Assembly: GCA_026874595.1 (NCBI GenBank)
Contig: CM049311.1
Location: 64,769,953 to 64,833,952, forward strand
DNA from: Sipunculus nudus
Taxonomy: Eukaryota > Annelida > Sipuncula > Golfingiida > Sipunculidae
DNA: 64,000 nucleotides
Reading direction: 5' to 3'
The position numbers and the translations under genes are program-made. Of this stretch, positions 37,151-49,299 are shown one piece after another (position 1 is the first letter of the stretch; each line of letters begins with the position of its first letter). The notes under the pieces were generated by a model, which searched no databases, had not been told where the DNA came from, and saw only the letters and a program-made list of their open reading frames with translations.

Positions 37151-37825
37151 CTATATGTTGATAACATTGGTTATAAACCAAGAAATCCTTACTTTTTGAT
37201 TTGCCTGGTTGGAGTAGATAAACGATTAGCCTTAAGATAATAATTGTAATAATAATTATATTTATAAAAAGGAAAAGCACAACAACCAGAACAACACAGT
37301 AATGTCTTTTATTATTAATTTAAAAAAAACGACCCTTGTATTCGTATTGGAATAACTGTAACAGAAAACATTTATAACATATTAATTTGATTTTATGTAT
37401 AACAAACCAATAAATGCATATTTTAGTAAGCAAAGTAGGTGTTATAAATGTTCATGTAAAATTATATGCTGGTGTGATGACAGTTTTTGTATAATATCTG
37501 CAGAACTAATCGGCATTCCGTCCTGGGATGTTAGGGAAATCAAGTATTTTTTCCCAAAGCTCAGTCTCGCCTACAATCTGTTACTTAAATAAGGGCGTTA
37601 TTCTTGAATTCAGATGCTCCCCGGCAAAAACAGGAGGATATTTGTTTGATCAAACCAAATATTCGATGACGCAGTCGTCATTTGGATTCACAAAGAAGGC
37701 TAATGATCTCCTGGCCTTGTTCCTCTCACGTTCTTCTGGAACTACCACTCTGTGACTCTGTGACAAATTAACAGTATCACATCGTTGCAGTAACACAGGC
37801 GCGGATGCGGGGGTATGGGTCGAGA

Positions 37826-37926
37826 CCCCCCCCCCCCCCCACCCCTCACACACCGACCTTCTTTTAGGCATGACAGGTACATTGCTCGGAATAATCACCC
37901 GTTGACCAGGTCCCCCCCCCCCCCCC
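37826..37926. repeat. poly-C tracts in exon 7-8 intron of the pseudogene
   Basis: Runs of about 14-16 C at 37826-37841 and 37911-37926. Confidence 0.85.
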
Positions 37927-39755
37927 GCAAAAAAATCCCTGACCCGAGCCTGAGGTTTTTACAGAGGAAATAATTATTAAGCATGGTAATTTATGCATAC
38001 AGAAAATCTAATTGCGGGGAAAGTATTCGGTCAACAGCATTTATATACTAAGCGTTTTTTAGCACCTCTTAAGTTGAGTCTATCTTTTCGTAGGAATAAT
38101 GACACATTATTGTCACCTAAAGCTTGCAAAAAAATCTAAACCTCACGTTGGATAAGAGTACATCTGATAACCAGCGTTGCAAGAGGTCGCCTATGTTGAT
38201 GAGAACCGTGTCAATGATAGGTGGAGCTGGTCGGTAGATTCCGTCACGGCCCTGAACCTGTAACATAACGAACATGCACGACAACCTAGTAATTGATACC
38301 TCTGGGCTATTAAACACATTATATCATTGATAAATCCTGGGACACATAACTAGTCAATGGCAAGAATTGGTTTGTCGAGTAAAGTTTTAGTTTTGTTTAA
38401 CTGAATATTGGCATGTATTTAAATACATTTCAAAATCGAATGTAAAATGAATTAACGTCTTTTCACATTTGCCTCTATCTTAATCTATATTTTTCAGGTA
38501 TATGGTAATAATAACCTACTTCGAGTCCCCCAGCTTGATCTTGGAATAACAATGTAATTGATCCGAAATCCGTGTGGTCCCAAATACGGATATCATCAGG
38601 CTTTACTTCTAAAAAGAGGGGAATAGAAAGGAACGATGACTACAGTACACTTCGTCAGTTTATCCGATTGAAAAATATTATGTATGGCCTGTGGTAAATG
38701 GAGGATCAAAATATACCTCTATAGTGTCTCATATAAAGTTAGGTGACATCACGCTAATATAAGGTTTCTCGGCGTTTCTTTCGAAATTGAGGAATTTTGT
38801 AATCTGATGTTAAAATACTGTGCGACTTAATACCAAGTTTCATTACTGAAATTGAGAAACTTTAGGTAGTTTGGTGCATAATAATAAGTCACTTTTTTAT
38901 TACCCTGGGAGAAAAAGCTTAGCCTTATTTTACTAAAATCTGTTAAACAAAAAGCGTCCATATAGCCTTGTTATAGCAGAAATTTTACACGAGATAACAG
39001 ACCTGTTTCAACCAAGGCAGGGAAATAATTAAAGCGCAAGGTCGTTGGAGCCCGACCACTGGGAATGTCATGACAGGATCTCAAAAAGGTGTAATCGTAT
39101 AATGTTCATAGACAAGTCTACATTAATCAGATTTGGTTATGCAATATAGTTGAAAACAAAATATCGTTGGTATCTTTCCTTTCTAAGCTATTAATGTATA
39201 CATTTTTGGTCTATTTTGTAATGATCCTGTAATATGAAATGAGCAGATATTTTGTCTTTCTACATTTTATGGATCTATCAAATATGGTCTATAACGGTGA
39301 CACATGTACTTTGATACTGAAATTAGAATTTTTTTTTAACCTTGAGTCCCAAGCCGAAGGATATGACATCAAGCACCCGCAACGCCAGTTCTGTGCAGCT
39401 GCTGTAGAAGGCAAGCATAGTGTCTTTGAATTCTGGAACTTCGTCTTTTGGCCAGGGCTGAAGACGTAAAATAGGCGATTTTCTATTGACCTGTTTACTA
39501 CAACGGTGTGGGTCATATCTGTCTGTTAACCAATACCTTTACAATGTTTCTCTTATGAATAATGGAGAACTGTTAATTGATTAACCGATATCTGCTGTTT
39601 GATTTAAAATCAGACGTACACAGAATATTTCTTCCACATTATATTTAATATTGCAATATTTAAAGAAATTTCAGCCATTATCCCTGCCGTATATTAAGGT
39701 AAGGTAAGAGGTAATGAATGGAGGAAATAATTTATCATTATTAGTGATACTGTGC

Positions 39756-39785
39756 TGAAAATATATATATTTATATATACGCATG

Positions 39786-39827
<42 letters not shown>

Positions 39828-39832
39828 TATAT
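39756..39832. repeat. (AT)n microsatellite
   Basis: AT-rich array in the intron between exons 3 and 4 of the oxygenase pseudogene. Confidence 0.85.
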
Positions 39833-41161
39833 ATAAAAGAAAAAAATACCCAGATTTGATTTTGATGGTGAAATTGTGTAGCCCTCTTTCAGGTCGGATG
39901 GATTCAGTCTACAGCGAGTTTAAATATTGAAGTGAAATATAGAGAGTAGATTGTCAATGACGGTCCCTATCAGGTCCCCAAGTATCATTCATATCATAAA
40001 GTCGGGAAATCGGTCAAAGGATAATGACAATTTTAAATATTTTTATACCTTTCCTGCCCCATAGACACCCATCCAAGCCGAGTTTTTGGGGTCAAGAAAT
40101 ATTTATCTTTTACCTCCTTGGCTTGTGCAAAGAAATCATCTCCAACTCGGAAGACATTTTCAACCTGCAATTAAACAGAACACAAAGGCAATACTAAATG
40201 AAGTAACGACATTAATTAGATTGTGTATAATTCTGTTTATTAGTATATACATGGTAAACTTATATATATGAGGAATGGTACACTGTTAAAAAGAAGCACT
40301 TTAAAATGTTTATAATGTTCGAGAAACAATGTTTCTATAATGTTGTAAGTCCAAACAATAATAAGACTCATAATAACTTGACTCTTGGTAGGTTTTCCTT
40401 GTTTCATCATTTGTTGGTAATTGGACCTTTACGTCTGTTGAAGAAAAATTATTAAAATTACTCGCAATCCACAAAAATGAAAATTTACACAACTACCCTG
40501 ATTCACTACAACGTATGCAGTGGAAAGGAATTCATACTGTGCAAGTAAACTTTCCCCGACCTATAAACAGAGGCTGGTACCGAAACCTATTATATTTTCC
40601 GATTTTTTTTGCAGTTATACGTATGTATTAAATTAAAATGTCGGGAAAGCAGTGAATTTCCCTCAAACAGAAACAAAAGAACTGGTTGATGATAGATGAA
40701 CATATTCATAGGTCTATCGACGAAAGTTTCTACCTGTTCATATGATATGTCAGTGTTCTTCAGTAAGCGAATCCTACAGTTCTAAGCGCATGAAGTAGCT
40801 CTTTTGATATGCGATAGAAAGATTCTCCCGGAGTCGTGCATCCTGGACTGATTGGTATCTTAGGCCGTACCCCTTGAAATCTACGATTGGAACACACGAC
40901 ATTTTTAAATAATACTTACACAGTGATGGCCCCTCTCTGTCTAGCTTCTATGCAAATTACAACCTGTAAAAGTTATTAAAATGAGGTCGGTGTATAATAG
41001 TCATTTGAGGGTTATATGATATGTTAGGAGGTATATGCGTACGCACAGCACTAGGAGATCTGGGAACCGCGAGACAAACCTAATTAATACTGCTTTGTGC
41101 ATAAACAAGGTTGAAGGTCGAAACACGTGTCGACATTATAGATTTAATATTAATGTATAAT

Positions 41162-41280
41162 TGAAGTTGCAACTCCTACAACCACTGTACTGTGAAGGTG
41201 ATGAAGGATGAATCCTTTCGGTTTGCTACTCCTGCAACCCCTGTACTGTGAAGATGATGAAGGATGAGTCCTTTCGGTAC
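41162..41280 (+). repeat. two-copy ~58-bp tandem repeat
   Basis: CCACTGTACTGTGAAGGTGA and CCCCTGTACTGTGAAGATGA each continue into TGAAGGATGARTCCTTTCGG. Confidence 0.85.
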
Positions 41281-41879
41281 TAATCATACGCTTATGCCTT
41301 CTGTATGTGCGACCCTCATTTGCGGAGCGCTTTCAGAGAGGTAGTACAAGCAGAACGGAAAATTAAGGATGTCATTATTATCCCGCCTTTTCATTTATTC
41401 CTAACATACTACACGCATACACGCACAAACATACATATAAAATATATACACACATGTATATATATATATGTGCGTATTTTATGTTTGATTACTAATGTTA
41501 GTTCATTGGATACGGGGAGATGATAAAACACGAATATACAGAATACTGAGTTCACTCCGAAGGTAACCATCGCATCCCTTGAGCCTTAATAGGAAGAATC
41601 TCTGTTAGCTCAATGGAAGGTTATCCATACACATTACTCTGACGATCGACACATCGTAGACAGTGTGCTCAGACGTATATACATATTGAGGGGTGTATCA
41701 ACACATATATATTCGGATTTATGGAATTTATGGAAACGTATGTTCATTACTATATCAAATAGCCACGTACCGCTGCGTAAGACACGCGTGAATAGTAGAT
41801 GGCAAGTCAATATAATGGTGATATCCGTAATACTATGAAACATCGAGATTATGCACATAAAAAATAGACACAGAAAATC

Positions 41880-43640
41880 TTAGGAACTATGTGAAACAAG
41901 CAACTAAAATAGCATTAAAGAAAGTTTTATATTTAGCAAAATAAATGACGTGGGAAGTAATCAACAAAACATATGGAAAGTTATTAATGATGTTTTAGGT
42001 AAAAGAAAAAGAGAAACAAGTGAAATGAAATGTAATAAGGATGAGGCCAATACATATTTCTCAAATAATGGAAAGGAGCTATCTGATAAACTCTCGAAAA
42101 ACTAAATAAGCTTTCCGGTGAAATATTCGGCCTAAAACCGTATGACCACATATTGCAAAAGTCGTTGAAAGGGGTATTCATAACCAAATAAAGAAATATT
42201 TGATTACCTATGATATGAAGAAACATGACCAATCGGGCTTCCTAACATATCATTCTGCACAAACAAGCTTACATAAAGTGATAGATGTTTGGCTAGAAGC
42301 TGTTGACATTAAAAGATATACCAGTGCATGTTTTTTCGACCTAAAGATATGTTTTGATACTATCGATCATGAGATTTTACTAAATAATAGTTGAGCATAT
42401 ATGAATTAATCGGTGACGTACATGATCTACTAGTAAATTATCTTTTTTAATAGACATCAGATTGTAAAGATAAGTAATTACACATCTTCACCACAGCATG
42501 TATCTCCAAACGTATTCCACAAGGATCGATTTTAGGTCCACTCTCGTTCATTTCATATGGGAATGATAAAAGGGGTTAAACTGAAAACTGTAAATGTAAT
42601 TTATTTGCAGATGACACTGTTATATTCTTCTTCAATGCCGAGGCGAACACTGTTAAACAGGAGCCACAAGCTGGAGTAGATAGCATTGCAGATCGGTTTG
42701 CTAGTAACCGACTTGCAGTTTATATTGAAAAGACATATTCTTTATCGTTTAGATCACGTAATATGCAGTTCATATTAAACATATCAAAGAAGAAAAGAGT
42801 AAGAGTAAGAGTGTTAAGTACTTAGGTCTTGTATTAAATGAATATATAAACAGGACAGAGTTAAACCGAACAGATATCAAATGCATTATCTTCTATAATT
42901 GATGCTTTATTTATAATCAGTAGCTTTCTATCTAATGATGTACTTTTTAAGATCTGTAAGGGCCTGATTCAGCCAATCTTTGACCAAGGCATGACGATAT
43001 GGGAGTATACAACTGCTAAATATTTTTTTTACAAACTGTAGAAAATTCAGAATCGTGCCCGTTTGTATTATCAGCCAAGTAAATGATTATGAATGTTATG
43101 TAAATGACTTGAGGATTATGCTTGGTATTCAGTCATTAAAAGTACGACGCAAATACCTCCCCTGCTCTTTGGTTTACAAATGTTTAAATAATCAGTTCCT
43201 TTCATACATGACTGACCAATTCACATACACGCGAAGTGTCAATACATATTGCACTAGGCACTCTGTTTACCCAATACCCGAACAGTTCATTTACATTCAT
43301 GGGCCCAAAATTATAGAATAGTCTACCAAAAAATAAAAAACTAAAGAAGCTCCTTCCTTATTTACATTATAAGAAACGCCTCAAGCACTTGAACCATGAG
43401 GGCTACTAACGAACATGAGAATTTTTTAATGAAATCAATTTTTTTAATGATATTGTACATATGTTATATAACATTGTTGGATGCATGTACTCACTTGTAC
43501 CTCATTTGATATTCTGACCTCTCTTGATATTCTGATTATTTTTTAACTATTGTCATTTTTAACAGGGCCTTGTGGAAGATCAGGCTATGCCTGAAAATGT
43601 CACTCTGTAAAGTACTTTCATAATATATAAAATGAATAAA
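41880..43640 (+). mobile_element. LINE (Jockey/CR1-like) reverse transcriptase remnant
   Basis: Plus-strand fragments in changing frames: a pre-RT segment NIWKVINDVLGKRKRET and SNNGKELSDKL (41945-42105); DQSGFLTYHSAQTSLHKVID and CFFDLKICFDTIDHEILL (42228-42380, motif A); CKCNLFADDTVIFF (about 42595-42635, the catalytic box); KYLGLVLNEYINRTEL (about 42815-42865); and a C-terminal stretch around LKVRRKYLPCSLVYKCLNNQ and IYIHGPKIIE, ending near 43320. Many stops and shifts. The 3' region ends near 43640 in AATGAATAAATAAAT, then an (AT)n array. The 5' part with the endonuclease is not seen. The element is dead. Confidence 0.8.
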
Positions 43641-43654
43641 TAAATATATATGTA

Positions 43655-43692
<38 letters not shown>
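43655..43692. repeat. (AT)n microsatellite
   Basis: AT array just after the A-rich end of the plus-strand LINE. Confidence 0.9.
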
Positions 43693-43695
<3 letters not shown>

Positions 43696-44196
43696 AAACA
43701 TGGTTCGTTCTATTTTGAAATGTTCACCTTTCCGACGGAAAGCTGCAAAGCTTGAGGCAAATGTGCCTTTCCGATATAGACGCATCCTATCATCACATCA
43801 AACTTTCAGTCATTCACTTCCGTTTTGACATTTCAGCGGGACAATTACCCTGTGGTTCAGCGTCTGAATGGCTAACCCCGTCAATCTGTTTGTTATGTAC
43901 GCGGTGGTTGAATATAATAGCGGTGTAACATAGCAAATTGGCAAATAACGTATTTCCAAAGTAAAAATGGGTTTGGAGTTTAGACTGATAATCGGTTCTG
44001 TAAATCACTGAGATCTATGGTTTCATCAGCGTTGCAAAGTCATAAAAGCGCGTGGTACCAGGGTTGCCGGGTTTTACGTTTACATAATGCGCAGGAATAT
44101 TTCGTTTTGCGTATTTTTCATGATTTGCTACCAAATGAAACGTACCTTCCCATGTATGTGTTTGCCTGTCTGAGACGTTATTAGCATTATTAAGAC

Positions 44197-44197
<1 letters not shown>

Positions 44198-44248
<51 letters not shown>

Positions 44249-44259
44249 TTATATATATA
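44198..44259. repeat. (AT)n microsatellite
   Basis: AT array with TTTATAT interruptions. Confidence 0.9.
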
Positions 44260-44854
44260 CAATTATACTCGAGGAAGTTATTTGCCGATTATGAAAATGC
44301 CGTTTAGATCTACACATTAGTGTCTGAGCTTGCTATGTATTCAGATAAAAACACAGCTCATGAAATTTAGTCATTGGTCTGGCCCATTTGTTAGCCTGCC
44401 TTTGAATAACAAGGCAAGTGATTTATACGGTGATGTTTAGTATTTCCATATATATTTCATGAATAATGACCATGAAAAATGCTATCAAATATGCAAGACT
44501 AATGCGACTTTGTACTTTTTTTGGCACAATTAGATGCAATTACAGAATATTGCATTTGAGGGTTCAAAACAAAACTGATAGATAAAACAGAAAACTATCT
44601 TAAATGTGTGTATATTGTGCAACTTTAATTATTATATAGGTGCGTATTACCTTTGCAGGAATTTTATACTATGACTATGGTTTTAATGTTTCAATGTTAA
44701 ATTTAAATCATGTTCCCATTAAAAAGTTAACAAAGTATATCAGGGTATGAGCGCGAAAAGATTGTTTTGAATCAAAATGTTAGCCATCGTAACCATTTGT
44801 TACTCTTTCACTGGCCGTACTTTGTACATCGCAACTTAACACTGACCGCAGTGA

Positions 44855-44858
<4 letters not shown>

Positions 44859-44913
<55 letters not shown>
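44859..44913. repeat. (AT)n microsatellite
   Basis: Uninterrupted AT array. Confidence 0.9.
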
Positions 44914-44917
<4 letters not shown>

Positions 44918-46772
44918 ATGTTCCTGCAAACTAGTGACGTAACTAATTTCTCATTCTTAATTTAGAGCGTAAATATGCTACCATTCATGTCAGTTCATTG
45001 ATTTTCTAGATAAAGACCTAATAATATCGGGAATCAGGCATTCCATTCTGTAATCATAAAATGTAAAAATTATCATGTTTTCATCATCTGTAATGAATTT
45101 TGCTTCCACTTTGTCTGAAACATTTTTAACTTATAATTAATATATGTATATATTAGAAATAAAGCTGTTGGATGATGTTATACTGGTAATTATTATATAG
45201 GACAATTGGTCTATTCTGGTTATCTTACTTTCAACCTGCTAGGTCTAGCCTTTCAGGTAATTTTAAAATAATGTGAACGTGTTGGTGCAAAATTTGATAT
45301 GATTTACAATCCAAAGAAAAAATGTTTTCTGTTCAAAAGGGATACAGCAGTTAAACAGAGTTCTCATGGTCAAGGTATCTCTTGAAATCATTTGGTCGAT
45401 AAAGTATTTGATTATGATGAAATTTTGTATAGCTGCCAATATGCCAGTGTGTCGTAACATTTAATGTAACATCCTTAGAACTCAACTTACATTGAAAAAT
45501 ATGTTGATTATAGGTTTTTGATGTCAAGATTTTGATGAAACCAACATATATCAACGGGTAATACATATATGCCAGTTTCATATCCAATAAATACCAAGTC
45601 CATCATAACCTCATCAGGTTTATTATGTACAAATTTCCAAATTTAGATTTTACATAGGTGCGTTTTACTTGTATGATATTTGCAAAATATGCAGCAGGGA
45701 AGTCTCTGCTACCTGAAAGACCATGCACACTTTATACAATTACACTTAGCTGCCATGTTATGTGACAGAGACTGGTAATGTTTTCATGGCACAATACTGT
45801 CCTCAATTTGAAATCCATATTCTAAGGATCTATAGAAAGATTCTCAAAACATACGTGTATGTCACATAGAATGCTTTAAGGTACGGCCCTGGGTAGAATT
45901 GTTTGTTGGTGGCAGATCATGAAGTGAAGTTACTGTTCGTTGATGGTACATTGTGTATCGAAAATGATCGACATTTGCTAAAATATCCACGGTTTAGTAC
46001 CTGAACAAGGTATTTGTCTGTATTGCATAATCTTGTATATTTCCATTCACCCGTTTGAAATCCCTTAGATAGGATATTGGAGTTAGTTGCTTTATTGCTG
46101 TTGCTTTGGTACCATGGTCCATATTTGCAAGTAACGACACTTCGTGTCAAGACATAAATGGCACGAAGAACATAACTATAGGCTGGCCGACTCTTTCTGT
46201 CGAATCATGAATTGGATTATATTGTACTTCGTTTTTGTCTCCAATTCTCCCTCTGAGCCACAGTGCATTAAGTACAAACACATATGGTTCACCAAAGAGA
46301 AAAACGATCTGCATCAGCCCATTTCTTACCCCCAAGGAGGACGAGGAATATTTCGAAAATCTGTTTCTTCATGATCAGAGACTCGATCGTTCAGGATGAT
46401 ATTTGAGCGGTCCATTTTTGACCCATTTTGTTTAAAGGGAATATTATCTCTAACCTGCACTATTCTACTTAAGACAATGTGTACACTCAGGTCTTTCAGA
46501 GTAATATATTCCACTAGACACTTTCCGAGGAAAGCTTCAAGTTTAATTGTATCATTTGATGGTGGAGAGAAACTGTCCAGATCCCTTAGTTGTTTATTGT
46601 CCGAAAATGCTGCTAACAAGAAAAAGAGTTTTTAATGTGCGGCTTTGTCTTTTTCACACATACCTTGATATAAGATTCAAAAATGAAATCTATACGTTGA
46701 GTAATTTTACACATATCCGAGCACCAAGCCCAGGAACTGATAAAATAGTTCCCAAAGGTTGTGACACTCTGA

Positions 46773-48840
46773 TTTTTAGCTCAGCTGACTGTAAGTCATC
46801 TGAGCTATAGCGATCACTCTTTGTCCGTCGTCCGTCTGGCTGTCCGTTAACCAGGCACAAATTGTAACCACTGGACCAAGAATCTTGTAACTTGATATTC
46901 TGAGAAGTCAATAAAAAATTCCTTGGAAATCAGAAATTAGGTCTCTGTTACCCATATTCATTGAGCTATGGGGCCCATAGTACCCCCAAGAGTAGTCAAA
47001 AATTTCATACAAAAACTTCAATATCTCATTAACTACATCACTGTTGGTCATGATTTTTGGCATACATATTGATCATGGGATGTTCCATCAGTTCCTGCAG
47101 ACTGGTGGTACCAACTGTATTTCTCGATTTTTTACGATTTTTTTTTCTCTATTTTTGAGACCTTTAAAAATGTGAACATCTATTAACAGGGCACAAATCG
47201 TAAAGACTGGACCTAGAATCTTCATTCTTGACACACTGAGAGACCCTATGAAAAGCCTCCATGGAAACCAGAAATTAGGTCTCTGTTACCCATATCCTTC
47301 AAGCTATGGGGCCCCAAAGTAACCCCCGGAATAGTAAAAAAAATAATACAAAAACTTCAATATCTCATTAATTACATCACTGATGGTAATGATTTCTGGC
47401 ATACATATTGATCATGGGATGTTTCATCAGTTTCTGCAGACTGGTGGCGCTACCTGTATTTTTCGATTCTTTACGAATTGTTATCTCTATTTTTGAGACC
47501 TTTAAAAATGTGAACATCTGTTTACAGGGCACAAATCGTAAAGACTAGACCTAGAATCTTCATTCTTGACACACAGGGAGACCCATGAAAAGTCTCCATG
47601 GAAACCTGGAATTAGGTCTCTGTTACGCGTATCCTTTAATGTGTATGGCTCCAAAATACCCCCAAGAATAATGAAAAATTTGATACAAAAACTGCAGTAT
47701 CTCAATAACTACAACACTGATAGTCATGATTTTTGGCATACATATTAATCATGAGGTGTTCCATCAGTTTTTGCAGACTGGGTGCGCCACCTCTATTTTT
47801 TCAAATTTTTACGAATTTTTTTCTCTGTTTTTGAGACCTTTAAAGATGTGGTTATCTGTAATCATGGTACAAATCGTAACAACTGGACCTAGAATCCTCA
47901 TTCTTGTCATGCAACCTGAAATTAGGTCTCTGTATCCCATATCCTTCAAGCTAAAGGACTCCGAAGTATCCCTCAGAATATAGACAAATTGAAACAAAAG
48001 CTGAAGTATCTGAACAACTAATGCAGAGATCACTATGATTCTTTGCATGGATATTGATTATGGAGTGTTTCATCAGTTTCTGCAGTCTGGTGGTGCCACC
48101 TTTATTTTAATCAATTTTTCGAATTTGTTTCTCTATTTTTGAAACCTTTAAGGATGCTGTCATCTGTTAATGTGGTACAAATTGTAACAACTGGACCTAG
48201 AATCTTCATTCTTGTCATGCAAGGAGGCCCATGAAAAGCGTCTGTGGAAACCTGAAATTAGGTCTCTGTTACCCATATCCTTCAAGCTATAGGACTCCGA
48301 AGTATCCCACAGAATAATGGAAATTTGATACAAAAGCCGAAGTATCAGAACAACTAATGCAGAGATCACCATGATTCTTTGCATGGATATTGACCATTAA
48401 GTGTTTTTATTAGTTTCTGCAGAATGGTGGAGTGACCTATATTTTCTTAAGTTTACGCATTTTTTCTCTATTTTTGATATACATATAAATACAGACACAA
48501 TTTTTGCCTGTTGATTAATCTGTATGGTGCTTCAGTTGAATGGGTATATACTACCATTCAGATGATAAAATTTCCTTTTGCGAATCTCTTCCCAGTCAGC
48601 TGAGCGTCATGACCAATGGGTCACTTGTTATTATAAATGCCATGACACCAACAACACAGCCTGTTGGCATACGCGATCGTTCCACTGACAGAACAAAGTC
48701 ATTTTGCTCGAGATTTGTCTCGAGTCCTTTCATCAGCTCATGTTTGTTGTTTCTTTGAGCTCAGCAGACTGTTAGTAATCTGAGCTATAGCGATCACCCT
48801 TTGTCCATCGTCCGACCGGGCCTTTAACAGGGCAAAAATC
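46773..48840 (+). mobile_element. tandem-repeat element with AGCTCAGCTGA/GTCCGTCG termini
   Basis: It starts TTTTTAGCTCAGCTGACTGT, then CATCTGAGCTATAGCGATCA, then TTTGTCCGTCGTCCGTC. Five copies of a ~310-340-bp unit follow, marked by GCACAAATCGTAAAGACTGG or variants near 46856, 47190, 47528, 47866 and 48174. At 48757-48840 the same terminus module appears again in the same orientation. It has no coding capacity, so it is a non-autonomous composite element. Relatives lie at 11300-11757 (minus) and 54460-55083 (minus). Confidence 0.75.
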
Positions 48841-49182
48841 GTACCCGTTTGATCTAGAATCGTCTCACTGAACATCCAGGGAGGTCCTGGGCAAACATCC
48901 TTTAAAACAAGATATTAATTCACTGCGATTTATATTCTACCGGATATAGGAAAAAAACATGATTTATGCACCCTAAATGTCAAATGGGCACATATAGTAT
49001 CTGATAGGCCCAGAATCCTCTAAAGAAACATCTACGGAGCTTCTAGACAAAACTCCAAGGAAATCTAAAATTAATTCATAGTGACCTATATTCTGCGAGC
49101 TACTGGCCAAAAGCATAACTTTGATCAGTCAGACATGGTTAATGTGATATATTGGACTAAAAAGTTCACCGAAAACCTAGCT

Positions 49183-49189
<7 letters not shown>

Positions 49190-49231
<42 letters not shown>
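49190..49231. repeat. (AT)n microsatellite
   Basis: Uninterrupted AT array. Confidence 0.9.
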
Positions 49232-49233
<2 letters not shown>

Positions 49234-49299
49234 CATATGTACACAAGTTGTTGGCCCAACATATCGACCGCATATCGGTTATCAAACTAGACGTCGGTT

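Larger units (their letters stand above)
37581..40902 (-). pseudogene. pseudogene of the 2-oxoglutarate/Fe(II) oxygenase, convergent to the intact gene
   Basis: All eight exon counterparts are present in order on the minus strand: 40734-40902, 40049-40164, 39854-39908, 39341-39457, 39003-39096, 38520-38608, 38147-38257, 37581-37757. Exons 2, 4, 6, 7 and 8 have exactly the same lengths as in the intact gene (116, 117, 89, 111, 177 bp). Recognisable pieces include VPIVDFKGYG, DHTDFGSITLLFQDQ, GRDGIYRPAP, INIGDLLQRW and SHRVVVPEE. Lesions: two frame disruptions in exon 1, the second next to GFAY; no GT at the expected exon 3 donor (CTGGGT instead); no AG at the expected exon 5 acceptor; and a TGA at 37650-37652 that cuts the last 24 codons. 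The iron ligands and RxS survive, so decay appears relatively young. A truncated, alternatively spliced product cannot be excluded but is unlikely. Confidence 0.85.
43700..46770. other. intergenic, no gene recognised
   Basis: Contains (AT)n arrays at 44198-44259 and 44859-44913. Overlapping open frames of 60-97 codons occur on both strands at 45900-46800 but none shows a family motif or splice-supported structure. A short pair near 44632 and 45647 shares ATAGGTGCGT. Confidence 0.45.

Noticed and set aside
37650-37755. Shortened oxygenase C-terminus as a functional isoform
   Set aside because: The stop coincides with upstream frameshifts and lost splice sites in the same gene copy, so pseudogene decay is the simpler explanation.
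45900-46810. Cluster of overlapping 60-97-codon frames on both strands
   Set aside because: No domain or motif in any frame. The cluster may be an old repeat, but nothing identifies it.
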